From: Neptuniibacter sp. UBA6509
GTDB lineage: Bacteria; Pseudomonadota; Gammaproteobacteria; Pseudomonadales; Balneatricaceae
NCBI GenBank assembly: GCA_002435145.1
Contig: DJLT01000090.1
Coordinates: 1 to 47,019 of the forward strand
Reading direction: 5' to 3'
DNA length: 47,019 bases
The notes beneath the pieces were generated by a model. The model made no database searches, had not been told where the DNA came from, and saw only the letters and a program-made list of their open reading frames with translations. The position numbers and the translations under genes are program-made. Shown here in pieces: positions 1-9,089 of the stretch (the stretch's first letter is position 1; each line of letters starts with the position of its first letter).

Positions 1-141
1 ACTCATGGAAGGATTCAGCTCATTCAAGCCTTTATTCACCATCTAAAAAGTATATGGCACAATCCATGCTTACCTTTCTTGGAATGATAGGTTTGTTCAC
101 TGCATATAGCTGAGCAGTGTTTCGCATCAAAGGAATGATTC
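1..141. other. Left-edge sequence upstream of vgrG
   Basis: I see no convincing gene here. A frame open from the left edge to a TGA at 85-87 could be the tail of a gene outside the window, but it is too short to recognise. A ribosome binding site (AAAGGA) lies just before the vgrG ATG at 142. Confidence 0.4.
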
Positions 142-2259
142 ATGTTTTTAAAAGCGAACGAAGAACGCTTTCTTTTTAAAGTGCAGGACAGTGAGGTAGA
201 GTTTTCGCTTGTAAAGCTCTCAGGCGTGGAGGAAGTCTCGACTGTTTTTGCAATAGAGATTGAGTTAGTCTCAAAGCAGCCAGATATAGAGCTCAGTTCT
301 ATTATAGGCAAGGCTGCTGTTGTTACTCTGCTCGATCAGACGTGTGATGAAAATGAACAGACACGTTATATACATGGTCTCATATCTCAAGCGCATATTG
401 GCGAAGAGGGTGTGCGTCAAAGTAGTTATAAGATCATATTAGTTCCTAAAGTTTGGCTGTTGGGGCATCGTCAGAATAGCCGAATCTATCAATTCGCGAC
501 CACGCGACAAATCATCGACAGCCTACTTGTAGAGCATGAATATCAAGCGGATGAATATCGTTTCGATCTTACCCGTGTCTATGAGCCGCGTGATTACTGC
601 GTCCAGTACCGTGAAACGGACCTTAACTTCATTGAGCGTTTATTAGAACAGGAAGGTATCCACTATTATTTTGAACATGTTGAGGATAAACATGTCATTG
701 TTTTTAGTGATTCCTCCATGTCATCTCCGTACCTTAGTGGAGATAGTGAAATTCCATATTTTCATCACGCCCAAGGTGCAGTATCGGAGCAACATCTTTT
801 CCGTTTTCAATACGCAGAAGCGATGCGGCCGGGTAAAGTTTCACTGCGTGACTTTAACTTCAAAAAGCCTAATTTAGACCTCACACAGGATGAACAGCAC
901 CCGCAGGACAGTGCATTGGAGATCTACGATTACCCCTCACAGTTTATGGATGCGGAACGTGGTGAGCATTTAACCCATGTACGATTAGAGGCCGCCAATC
1001 GTAAGCGTCAGGTTGTCATGGCAGAAAGTGATGTTAATCGTTGTTTACCGGGCTACAGTTTTGCCGTTTCTGATGTTGATCGAGATGCGCTTAATGGTGA
1101 GTATTTTGTTGCGCGAGTTGAGCATGATTGTGCGCAGCCTCAGGTTTTAGAAACGGGGGCAACAACAGAAGGCTCACGCTATACAAACAAGCTAAAACTG
1201 ATCGCAATGGCCAACCCTTTTAGGCCCAAAATCTGTGCGGATAAAATCCCGTTTGTACAAGGTGCGCAAACAGCCACGGTGACCGGACCCGTGGGTGAAG
1301 AGATCTATACCGATGAGCATGGCAGGGTAAAAGTGCAGTTCCATTGGGATAGAGAGGGAGGCTTTAATGAACACTCCTCTTGCTGGGTGCGAGTTAGCCA
1401 AAATAGCGCAGGCGGCGCTTTCGGTAGTATGTTCTTGCCGCGCATAGGTGAAGAGGTCATCGTCGATTTTCTTGAAGGTAATCCAGACCGTCCTATCATA
1501 ACGGGCAGGGTTTACCACGGGCATAATATGCCTCCTTATAGCTTGCCTGAGCACAAAACCAAATCCACCATCAAAACGATTTCTAGCAAAGGTGGTGACG
1601 GTTTTAACGAAATTCGTTTTGAAGATAAAAAGGGCGATGAAGAGCTCTTTTTACATGCCGAAAAAGATCTAGACCAGCGTACATTAGACACGCATAAACA
1701 ATGGGTCGGCAATGAACACCATCAGCTAGTGGAACATAACGAGTATCGTGAGTTTTATAACGAAGAACACGCCTTAACTAAAGGCAACTATCACCGTGAA
1801 ATACAACAAAACTACAATCACACCATCGCACCCAATCATCATACAAAGCTCGGTGATAGCGGATACCAGCATGCGGGTAGTAACAGTGATTGGAAAAGTG
1901 GCCAAAAAATTCTATTTGAAGCCGGCAGCGAGATCCTAATCAAAGCGGGTGGCAGCACCATAAAGATCAATCCCGCAGGCGTTAGTGTCAATGGTGCAGC
2001 GGTCAACCTAAATGGAGGCGGTGGAGGCGGTGGCGCAGCCTCAGCGTCCCCGGTCGCACCGCAACCGCCGTTAGAAGCGGATCTAGATCAAGCAGGCTTT
2101 GTGACCGAAGGTAAAGAGGCGGTAGAGCCTTGGATACCAGCCCCAGCATTAAAACGCATGGCTTTAATGGACCAACCTGCAATAGGGTTATGCATGAAAG
2201 ATGGTGGTTCCATCGCAACTTGCCCAAGGTCTGACTGCCCATGTCGAGGCGCGGCATGA
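142..2259 (+). CDS. vgrG: Type VI secretion system spike protein VgrG (TssI)
   Basis: VgrG trimers cap the Hcp tube of the type VI secretion system and carry effectors into target cells. The 705-residue protein has the phage gp27-like N-terminal half (about residues 10-300), a gp5-like OB fold (about 373-460, with DEHGRVKVQFHWDREG and GGAFGSMFLPRIGEEVIVDF, typical VgrG core sequence), and a repetitive DUF2345-like needle. A glycine run near residue 630 leads to a 70-residue C-terminal extension that ends in four cysteines (C-x9-C-x4-C-x-C). The ATG at 142 follows an AAAGGA site. The next gene starts at or just inside its stop codon and encodes a DUF4123 protein, the adaptor family that loads cargo on the VgrG tip, so the extension probably docks that adaptor (inference). 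No tss structural genes are in the window, so this is an orphan vgrG module. Confidence 0.96.
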   Translation: MFLKANEERFLFKVQDSEVEFSLVKLSGVEEVSTVFAIEIELVSKQPDIELSSIIGKAAVVTLLDQTCDENEQTRYIHGLISQAHIGEEGVRQSSYKIILVPKVWLLGHRQNSRIYQFATTRQIIDSLLVEHEYQADEYRFDLTRVYEPRDYCVQYRETDLNFIERLLEQEGIHYYFEHVEDKHVIVFSDSSMSSPYLSGDSEIPYFHHAQGAVSEQHLFRFQYAEAMRPGKVSLRDFNFKKPNLDLTQDEQHPQDSALEIYDYPSQFMDAERGEHLTHVRLEAANRKRQVVMAESDVNRCLPGYSFAVSDVDRDALNGEYFVARVEHDCAQPQVLETGATTEGSRYTNKLKLIAMANPFRPKICADKIPFVQGAQTATVTGPVGEEIYTDEHGRVKVQFHWDREGGFNEHSSCWVRVSQNSAGGAFGSMFLPRIGEEVIVDFLEGNPDRPIITGRVYHGHNMPPYSLPEHKTKSTIKTISSKGGDGFNEIRFEDKKGDEELFLHAEKDLDQRTLDTHKQWVGNEHHQLVEHNEYREFYNEEHALTKGNYHREIQQNYNHTIAPNHHTKLGDSGYQHAGSNSDWKSGQKILFEAGSEILIKAGGSTIKINPAGVSVNGAAVNLNGGGGGGGAASASPVAPQPPLEADLDQAGFVTEGKEAVEPWIPAPALKRMALMDQPAIGLCMKDGGSIATCPRSDCPCRGAA

Positions 2260-2804
2260 TCCCAGAATACAGTGACACTTGGTATTGTCTAATCCTAGAT
2301 CATAACCGTTTTCATGCAGACCCTTTAGCTGCCGTGTTCCAAAATGAGGAATGCCCAGAGTTGGTAAGATTGTTCGACGGCACAATACTCGAATCAGTCG
2401 CTGAAGAGGGGCCTTGGTGTGTGTTTTTTCAATCGGAATCGCCTTTTCTATACAACCATATTACTGAGCAGCAATGGGAGAGCGATGCTTACTGGAAGGC
2501 TGGCTCAAGCTTAGTGATTGGTTATCCCAAACAAAGCAAAGAAGAGATATTAGGCTGGGTTCAAAGCCGGACCGTTGCGCAATCACCTTTGGGTAATGCC
2601 ATGGTGTTTAGGTTCTATTCACCGGCCTTACTGGACACTCTAACGCAGCAGTTCTCATCGACTGAAAAAACTAAATTACTAAACGGAATATCAGAGATTG
2701 TTTGGGCTAACGGTTCTCTTAAACAGCAGGTAGATATTACACCTAACGTATTTAAAAAAGCCTATCAGTTACCTGAACAGTTTTATAAAGGATTAATGGA
2801 ATAA
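2256..2804 (+). CDS. DUF4123 family T6SS effector adaptor/chaperone
   Basis: The protein resembles DUF4123 (Tap/Tec-type) adaptors, which bind a specific effector and help load it onto its VgrG; it is not itself secreted as a toxin. Recognisable points are the YCLILD start, the acidic LFDGT / ESVAEEGPWCVFF stretch and the late FRFYSPALLDTLTQQF segment. I prefer the ATG at 2256 because it forms an ATGA overlap with the vgrG stop and has GAGG eight bases upstream; an ATG at 2241 would give five more residues. The length, 182 residues, suits the shorter members of the family. It lies directly between vgrG and the large LysM protein, which makes that large protein its likely cargo (inference from the vgrG-adaptor-effector order known in Vibrio and others). 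Confidence 0.8.
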   Translation: MIPEYSDTWYCLILDHNRFHADPLAAVFQNEECPELVRLFDGTILESVAEEGPWCVFFQSESPFLYNHITEQQWESDAYWKAGSSLVIGYPKQSKEEILGWVQSRTVAQSPLGNAMVFRFYSPALLDTLTQQFSSTEKTKLLNGISEIVWANGSLKQQVDITPNVFKKAYQLPEQFYKGLME

Positions 2805-2806
2805 TC

Positions 2807-5800
2807 ATGGGTGGAAAATACGAAATCATAGCAGGGGATTGCCTTTCAAGAATCGCTAAAAGATTAGGAATCTCGGAGGCTGAGCTACAGGCAATGAATA
2901 GTGATCAGATAAAGAATGTAGATCTGATCTATGCGGGTAATTTACTGAATATACCTGATGATAGTTCTGAGAAAGCCGAATCTACCGATGTCCTGCCGAA
3001 AGAAGAAATAAAGCCTGCACCAGTAACTGAGCAGAGAATTCAGTTACCCCAACTACCTGATGCATTGGGAAATGTTTGTGAGCCGATGGAATATGTTGAT
3101 GTAGTGTTCTATCCCTCTATGCCTAAAACCGGAAAGCAGGGCTGGTTTGCCATTACGCAAAAAGCAAAAGATAAGTTGGATGAAGAGATCGCTAACATGC
3201 GCTCTATCATGCAGGCTATGTTAGCAGGAGATGTTAACGATGCAATGATGGAGTTGAGTAAATATGGCATATTATCAAAATTCCAAAGTAGTGATCATGA
3301 ACGGTTTATAGAAGAACAGGATGATAAGGATCGGTATCGTACGCTGTTGTTATTACAGTTAGCACTTAAGCTTGAAGTGCTGAGTGTCCCTGAAATATTG
3401 TTTGATCAAGCGATGAATGATGAAGAAGTTAGTACCGAGTTTCTTATGCGTTATGAATGGGCGTATAAAGAGCAAGAGTTATGGGAAGGCTGTAAGACAT
3501 TATTGAACGTGACGGCAAAAGGAGTACTTAAAAAATCCCCCTTTGGCTTTTTGACAGAGGGGCCATCAAAAGATGACTTCAGGTTGAATTATCAAGAGGT
3601 TCGCAAAAGTGCAATCGAAGATGTAATGGAACAGCTTGCGGATGAGATTGAAAAACTTGAAAAGAAGGCGCGCAAAGAAGCTCAGAAAAAGATCTCTGAT
3701 GATGGTACGCCATTTACCTACTCAGACAAAATGGGTTACTTCACCAGTAAACAGCAAGATACCATTCATAATGCTCTAGGTAATGTCCATAAAGCGCGGG
3801 GGATGTATGGTCTTGAACTTGAAGATATTTGTGATGATAAGCCTGAATCTATCCTGCGTAGGCTTGAGTTATGGCAGCAAGACAGCACTATCGCTTCTAG
3901 ACTGACATCCTATGAATTTAGTGCGCGTTTTGCAGGTCGTTTTACGCCTATTTTTACACTTAATACTCATTTAATGGTGTTAATTGAGCAATGCTTAACG
4001 GATAAAGATCTACTGGGAAAGCAGCCTAAAACCTTCAAATATTATGATGACCTTGATGATGCGGCTGAGAAGAATCTTATCAATGAAGTGTTTCAATTTA
4101 TACCTAACCTTCATTCAATCGATACAGTTTCAGAGCAGGCTCTACCTTGGGGTTACTACCCTTGTATCGCGTTACTACATAAGCTTGAATTGTCACTAAA
4201 AGCTAAAATGTCTGAACTTCAAAATCTATTGGGCGTAGGTAAATTGCCTAAAGAGGTATTGGGGGATTTAGTTCACTGTAAAAAAGCGTTGCTTGCTCGT
4301 GTAGAGTACTTCGAACAAAAAGCTAAAAAACAAGCTGCTGCAAAAAACTATCAGCGGTTGTTTTCCTCTGCTGACCGAGTTTACACCCCTATTTTTAAAG
4401 AGAAATCATGGAAGCCTGCAAAGAAAATTGGCAGTTTATATACAGATGCAGGTAAAGCTGACCTGTCCGTTGTAGAGTGTTATTTAAGCAGTGAAGAAGG
4501 TCGTACCGCATTTGTTCGCGGGCCAAGTTGGTTGATACCGGAAGATTCAAATGCATGGTTAGAATGTGGCGATCACTTTTTAGACCTTAAGCCGGGTTTA
4601 AAAGCAGTAGAGTCCAGTAAGCCTACAGCTAAGAAAAACCGTGTCGAAGATGGCGAGCCCATTCCAAAGCCCGAAGATGAGTCTGCCCCTATTGAAACTC
4701 AGCTCGAAAAACGTACCAAAGCCTATATTGCTAAGCTAAGTAAAGAATTTCCGCTAAAGATGAACCTTAAATCATCGCTAGTAGCATTTGATGAAGCCTT
4801 GATCAAAAAGGTTTATGAGTGGAAGACTGAAGGTCCTGATATTAACGAAACCGCTTATCATGTCAGTGCAGAATGCCAATTTATGCGCTTTTCGGCATCG
4901 GTAAGTGTAGGGGACGAGCTGGATGCTACAAAGCTGAACGACACTATCAAAAACAAAAGTGTAAAATTTGGTTTAGTTGAAGCCAAAGTAGATTTAAATC
5001 TAGCGCAAGGGCAATCTACGCTTACTGTTCAGTATCCAAGTGCGGCAGGCCATGCGTTTAAAATCCCTTACATTGCCTACGTACCTGCGGAACCGCTTAA
5101 AATTAAACAAGAAGCTTTTTATAAAGCCGCACGCAAAGAACAGCCGCAAGTGTTTCGTGGCGGTAATATCATGTTGCAAGGAACGTTTACCGTCTACGGA
5201 ATGGTGGGAGCCTCTATAAATTTAGGCGCGAGCGTAGAATTTGGTAACCTTGATCAAGGCGGTGTGGGAGTTAAAGGTTTTACACAGAGTTATCAAGGCT
5301 ACAATGCCCATCGTAAAGACATGGCCGAAGTTAAAAATGCCGATGGCAATCTACTAGCGCCTAGTAAAGCTGCAGATATTACAGCAACCGCAGGTGTGTT
5401 TGCGGGAGTAGAAGCAGGTGGTGAATTTGTAGGAAGCCTTAATTGGCGAGAACCAACATCAGAGCACTTTGTTGAATTTGGTAAGTTCACCGCTAAAGCG
5501 GCAGCCGCTTTTGCAGCATCGGCCAATGGTGTTATTAAACTCACGGTGAGCGGTGGAAAAATCATTTTTATTATGGCTGCTAAATTAGCGCTAGGTCCAG
5601 GTGTAGGGGGTAAAGTAGGCTTTGAAATATCCCCTTTAGCTATTAATGGTTTTATCGATCATATCCTCACCATTATGAATCAAGAAGGTTTTCGCCGTAT
5701 CAACCTGTTTGATGAAGGGGCTGATCCTGAAAGCGGCGAAAGCTCCTTCGAACTGTTTAATATGTTTTTGACTGCTGTTATGGTCACCGGTTTAAAAGCG

Positions 5801-6550
5801 GCTGATGTGCTGTTGCTTCCATTTGAGCAAATTAAAGCTTTTAATGATGAGAGTACGCGCGAAAAACTAGCGCCTGTACTTGCTGATTTTATAAATGAGA
5901 AGGCAGAAGCAGCTATCCCTTGGGTTAAGAAAATGCCACCGGAAACATTGGGGAGGTTGTTGTATACGCTGACGGATAAGCAGACGTATAGTCTGGGTGA
6001 ACGTGCTAGTGATCTGGTTAATATGAGCGGAAATCCAAGCTTAGTTCTTGATTATGGTCGGAATGTTCGACAGCGCAATGCCTTTGAACGGGTGCTGGTA
6101 TGGTTAGTGGATGGCCGTATCAAAGGTTATGATATTGCTTATCCCTCAGAACTGTCTGACCAGCAGAGACGTCACTTTGAGGAAACTTTATCGCGTATGA
6201 GCAGTAAGGGTGAGAAGCCGGATAGCTACAAGGCTGAATGGCAGACGTTTTTAAGCAATCTACGTCGAATGATTTATTTGTATGGCTCGGCAACTTGGGC
6301 GGATGCTGATACTGACATGAAAAAATCCGATAGAACCAATAAGATTATTAGCTTTAGAGGGTTGTTAAATGTGCTAGCCAGTGACTATCAATTTTATGTT
6401 GAGAATGGCTATCTAAGTAATTCTTACGCTGCAATCTATATTGGGGACTGTAAGAATGACCCTGTAGAACAAGGTGCCCGAAAACATGCAGCCAATATTA
6501 ATCAGAACTACATAACGATCTCACTTATGGATATAGAAGGGTTAGCATGA
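2807..6550 (+). CDS. Large LysM-headed putative T6SS effector
   Basis: A 1247-residue protein of no family I can name. Residues 3-50 form a LysM-like domain (YEIIAGDCLSRIAKRLG ... YAGNLLNIP), a fold that binds peptidoglycan. A long, charged, helical middle follows with lysine-rich stretches near 285-310 and 500-520. Residues about 784-960 are glycine/alanine rich with hydrophobic runs (for example AAAAFAASANGVIKL and GGKIIFIMAAKLALGPGVGG), and a further hydrophobic stretch sits near 983-1007 (LTAVMVTGLKAADVLLLPF). That pattern would suit membrane insertion or pore formation. There is no signal peptide. It starts two bases after the DUF4123 adaptor and its stop overlaps the next gene by ATGA, so the four genes look co-transcribed. 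A T6SS effector role is inferred from position; the toxic activity is unknown. Confidence 0.72.
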   Translation: MGGKYEIIAGDCLSRIAKRLGISEAELQAMNSDQIKNVDLIYAGNLLNIPDDSSEKAESTDVLPKEEIKPAPVTEQRIQLPQLPDALGNVCEPMEYVDVVFYPSMPKTGKQGWFAITQKAKDKLDEEIANMRSIMQAMLAGDVNDAMMELSKYGILSKFQSSDHERFIEEQDDKDRYRTLLLLQLALKLEVLSVPEILFDQAMNDEEVSTEFLMRYEWAYKEQELWEGCKTLLNVTAKGVLKKSPFGFLTEGPSKDDFRLNYQEVRKSAIEDVMEQLADEIEKLEKKARKEAQKKISDDGTPFTYSDKMGYFTSKQQDTIHNALGNVHKARGMYGLELEDICDDKPESILRRLELWQQDSTIASRLTSYEFSARFAGRFTPIFTLNTHLMVLIEQCLTDKDLLGKQPKTFKYYDDLDDAAEKNLINEVFQFIPNLHSIDTVSEQALPWGYYPCIALLHKLELSLKAKMSELQNLLGVGKLPKEVLGDLVHCKKALLARVEYFEQKAKKQAAAKNYQRLFSSADRVYTPIFKEKSWKPAKKIGSLYTDAGKADLSVVECYLSSEEGRTAFVRGPSWLIPEDSNAWLECGDHFLDLKPGLKAVESSKPTAKKNRVEDGEPIPKPEDESAPIETQLEKRTKAYIAKLSKEFPLKMNLKSSLVAFDEALIKKVYEWKTEGPDINETAYHVSAECQFMRFSASVSVGDELDATKLNDTIKNKSVKFGLVEAKVDLNLAQGQSTLTVQYPSAAGHAFKIPYIAYVPAEPLKIKQEAFYKAARKEQPQVFRGGNIMLQGTFTVYGMVGASINLGASVEFGNLDQGGVGVKGFTQSYQGYNAHRKDMAEVKNADGNLLAPSKAADITATAGVFAGVEAGGEFVGSLNWREPTSEHFVEFGKFTAKAAAAFAASANGVIKLTVSGGKIIFIMAAKLALGPGVGGKVGFEISPLAINGFIDHILTIMNQEGFRRINLFDEGADPESGESSFELFNMFLTAVMVTGLKAADVLLLPFEQIKAFNDESTREKLAPVLADFINEKAEAAIPWVKKMPPETLGRLLYTLTDKQTYSLGERASDLVNMSGNPSLVLDYGRNVRQRNAFERVLVWLVDGRIKGYDIAYPSELSDQQRRHFEETLSRMSSKGEKPDSYKAEWQTFLSNLRRMIYLYGSATWADADTDMKKSDRTNKIISFRGLLNVLASDYQFYVENGYLSNSYAAIYIGDCKNDPVEQGARKHAANINQNYITISLMDIEGLA

Positions 6551-7527
6551 TGTTTTTTCTACGTTTAGTGGTTACAACCGCGTTATTGTCTTCATCTCTG
6601 GTAAATGCAACTGGCTATGTTGATAAAGGCCATTATCTTTATCCAATCATGATTGATATTCGCTATAAAAAATATGATGAAGCAATGGCAAAGTTAGAGC
6701 CTTATGTACTTAAGGGTGATGATAAAGCTCTGTTTTGGTATGGCTATATGAAGCAGCAAAACTTTGGTCGTGATCGTTATGGGGCTTACAAGTGGTTTCA
6801 ACAGGCAGGGGAATTGGGTAACCCCTATGCACTATTTAAATTATCGGGAGCTGATTCTACGGGAGAGGTTTGCGAAGTTAATGGTTGGGAATGCAGTGAT
6901 GATAACTTGGATAAAGCTGTTTCTCTATGGAAAGAGCTATCTGAAGAAGGGGATGCAAAAGCTGAATTCTTTTCTCGTATTCATGATCGTTCTTACTTAG
7001 AAAGGTTCTATGATAAATTTTCAGGCAAGGGTGTTGAGTACTTTCTAGAGGCCGCTAGAAAAGGATATGTTAGGCCTTTAGCTAGCTCCATGATTGGCCT
7101 TCATACTACAGGGCAAACCTATCAAGAGTATTGGGGGGAAGAAATGTATCAAGCTTTACTCGATAACATCGATAAGGATCCTCAAATAGCGATGCATTTT
7201 GTTCATAATCCATATGAAGGTATGACAAAAGACGAGCGTAGAAGGCTTTATATTGATAGCCTTAAGAAAGGTTATGGCGGAAGGCGCTATGATTGGGCGA
7301 TTAGAGATGATTTGATATCTGCCGAAGAAGCTTATGTTTTCAATAGGGCTAAGCATATTGGTACGGGTGAAGATTTTGATGAAGATTTCTATGTTGTAAA
7401 ATTTAAAATCGAAGAAAAAAAAATATCTGGGCTAAATAAAAAATCAGAAGATTTTTTCGACAGTATTGATCATGTAATTAATTTCGACGAAATGGATTTT
7501 ATGTTTATGTTCAAGCCAGATGTTTAA
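6547..7527 (+). CDS. Exported Sel1-repeat protein, probable T6SS immunity protein
   Basis: The 326-residue protein opens with a hydrophobic signal sequence (FLRLVVTTALLSSSLVNA) and then has Sel1/TPR-like helical repeats, clearest at residues 38-100 (YDEAMAKLEPYVLKGDDKAL, then YGAYKWFQQAGELGNPYALFKL). Sel1 repeats are protein-binding surfaces and are common in immunity proteins encoded beside T6SS effectors. Its ATG lies in the stop codon of the effector gene (ATGATG; either ATG at 6547 or 6550 could be used), a tight coupling expected for effector and antidote. The predicted periplasmic location would fit an effector acting on the envelope, as the LysM and membrane-like parts of the upstream protein suggest. 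The antidote role is inferred from position; the repeat assignment is seen in sequence. Confidence 0.7.
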   Translation: MMFFLRLVVTTALLSSSLVNATGYVDKGHYLYPIMIDIRYKKYDEAMAKLEPYVLKGDDKALFWYGYMKQQNFGRDRYGAYKWFQQAGELGNPYALFKLSGADSTGEVCEVNGWECSDDNLDKAVSLWKELSEEGDAKAEFFSRIHDRSYLERFYDKFSGKGVEYFLEAARKGYVRPLASSMIGLHTTGQTYQEYWGEEMYQALLDNIDKDPQIAMHFVHNPYEGMTKDERRRLYIDSLKKGYGGRRYDWAIRDDLISAEEAYVFNRAKHIGTGEDFDEDFYVVKFKIEEKKISGLNKKSEDFFDSIDHVINFDEMDFMFMFKPDV

Positions 7528-7641
7528 TCTGGTTTAGTTCCTCCCCTCAATATGTAGAATAATCTGCATTACTTCTCAGGTTAATTCTATCATGCTGATT
7601 AGACTGCTTCCTAGTAAGCTTGTTTTACATTTAACTGCTTC

Positions 7642-7664
7642 ATGAGGCTCTAACTGGGCCTCAT
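7642..7664 (+). terminator. Stem-loop after the T6SS module
   Basis: A 7-bp perfect stem (ATGAGGC / GCCTCAT) with a 9-base loop, followed by CTTGTTCT. It lies 115 bases after the Sel1 gene and just before the next gene. The U-tract is weak, so termination is only likely. Confidence 0.4.
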
Positions 7665-7688
7665 CTTGTTCTACTAAAAGGATTTAGT

Positions 7689-8525
7689 ATGCGCTTCGAT
7701 ATAGATTTCCTTAATGATGCTTCCCCTGATAGTGCACTAAGTGGTGCATATATAGGTTTTTTTACCTGCTTTTTAGGTCTGGTATTTGGCCTGGCGGCTT
7801 TGTCTTCTGATGATCCATTTGGAGGGCTTATAGGAGGGGCTTTGATTGTTTGGATTGGAACACGACTAATAATTAGGGCAAGAAAAAGTAACGTTGGATC
7901 ATTCACGGAGGCATCTATAGACGGAATTATAGATATTTCCAAGCGGCAATCTACGACGTTTATTGTCCTTGGTTTCATTGTAATGTTTGTATTTGGGCTA
8001 GCGCCTATTCTGATAGAGTTTAACGTTAGAACTGATGATAACTTTCACTACTTTTTTTGGCTTTTTTCAGTCATTGGTTTTTTCTTCTTTAACTACGGTC
8101 GTGGGAAAATTCGAGACTATAACGAGTTCGGACCTTTACTTCTGTTGTTGGATGAAGGGCGAGGTGTTATTGGTGGTGATATAGCAGGTCGGTTCAATAT
8201 AAAAGGGATTCCTACGGCTAAAAAAGTGGATTTACACTTAATCTGTAAGGAGCTTTATAAAACACGTGTTAATGATGAAATTAAGCTGCGTGAAATCATA
8301 AGACTTAAGCAAGAGATTGAGCCGCTAATTGATAGTAATTTAAGTGGTCAATCAGATATTGAATTTGAAACTATTATTCCTGAAAATTATTTGCCAAGTT
8401 TTGCTAATGGCTCATCAGGAAAAATTCATTGGTATATTGAGTTAGCCGGAGAGTTTACGGCGCTGTCAGGCCGTACTGTTGTTGTCGACCGGCGCTGGAG
8501 AGTACCCATTTCAGCTTCGGAGTAG
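7689..8525 (+). CDS. Inner-membrane protein with C-terminal soluble domain, unknown function
   Basis: I do not recognise a named family with certainty. Of 278 residues, the first half holds about four membrane helices: residues 19-38 (AYIGFFTCFLGLVFGLAAL), 44-62, 93-114 (FIVLGFIVMFVFGLAPILI) and 122-138 (YFFWLFSVIGFFFFNYG). The rest is soluble. Its end (IPENYLPSFANGSSGKIHWYIEL ... RRWRVPI) resembles the beta-sandwich tails seen in DUF3592-like membrane proteins, where a proline-rich entry and a WYIEL strand precede a final VPV strand. An AAAGGA site precedes the ATG. It has its own intergenic gap on both sides and no clear link to the T6SS genes, although it follows them on the same strand. 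Confidence 0.7.
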   Translation: MRFDIDFLNDASPDSALSGAYIGFFTCFLGLVFGLAALSSDDPFGGLIGGALIVWIGTRLIIRARKSNVGSFTEASIDGIIDISKRQSTTFIVLGFIVMFVFGLAPILIEFNVRTDDNFHYFFWLFSVIGFFFFNYGRGKIRDYNEFGPLLLLLDEGRGVIGGDIAGRFNIKGIPTAKKVDLHLICKELYKTRVNDEIKLREIIRLKQEIEPLIDSNLSGQSDIEFETIIPENYLPSFANGSSGKIHWYIELAGEFTALSGRTVVVDRRWRVPISASE

Positions 8526-8655
8526 GGAGTGAGGTAACGGGGGCTGTAAGCACGGTACTAAAAGAGCCCTATACTGTGTGATGAGCCAAATTTATTCCCA
8601 ATTTTGTATCTAAATTTATCATAGGTACTTTAATGAGCTATGAAAGGAGACTCTT

Positions 8656-9018
8656 ATGCTTAAGATGCTGGATATAGGGGTTGATAATGCAGTAGCATTT
8701 GAGATCTCGGGAGTGATTACTGAAGCTGATATGTCCCTAGTATTGGATTCAGCTAAAGAAAGATCGGATCGCTTTGGTCAAATAGTTTTTTTTGAAAAGG
8801 TAGATTCTTTGGGAGGTGTTGAATTCTCAGCGGTTGTTCAAAAATTTAAATATCTTTATAACGTAGGCATTTCTAATATTGATAAAATCGCCATTGTTAC
8901 AGATAAGGCATGGATGAAGACGGTGGTTGAGTTTGAGGACAAAATCTTTACGGGTATTGATATGCGTTTCTTTCTAGCAGGGGATGAAGACGAGGCTATT
9001 GCGTTCCTTAATCAATAA
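8656..9018 (+). CDS. SpoIIAA-like (STAS/SEC14-type) protein
   Basis: A 120-residue cytosolic protein with the layout of the SpoIIAA-like family: an opening strand (MLDIGVDNAVAFEISGVIT), the acidic helix after it (EADMSLVLDSAKERSDRFG), then a second strand (QIVFFEKVDSLGGVE) and the late DKIAIVTDKAWMKTVVEFEDKIFTGIDMRFF segment. The family is found widely in marine bacteria; its biochemical role is not settled, though a link to lipid or anti-sigma-type binding has been suggested from the fold. A strong GAAAGGAG site precedes the ATG. It is a single-gene unit, convergent with cspD. Confidence 0.75.
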   Translation: MLKMLDIGVDNAVAFEISGVITEADMSLVLDSAKERSDRFGQIVFFEKVDSLGGVEFSAVVQKFKYLYNVGISNIDKIAIVTDKAWMKTVVEFEDKIFTGIDMRFFLAGDEDEAIAFLNQ

Positions 9019-9031
9019 CAAGGATAATAAA

Positions 9032-9052
9032 AAACCAGCATTAAGCTGGTTT
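9032..9052 (-). terminator. Rho-independent terminator of cspD
   Basis: An 8-bp stem (AAACCAGC / GCTGGTTT on either strand) with a 5-base loop. Read on the minus strand it is followed by a run of T (TTTTTTATT), so it ends the cspD transcript; on the plus strand there is no T run. Confidence 0.75.
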
Positions 9053-9089
9053 AATATCGAGATGTAAGATGGAAACCATCTAGTCTTTA

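Noticed and set aside
5299-5565. Antisense reading frame inside the effector gene (and similar long opposite-strand frames in vgrG, clpA, ftsK, rarA, ilvC)
   Set aside because: Low-complexity translations mirror the real coding strand; no binding sites or family likeness.
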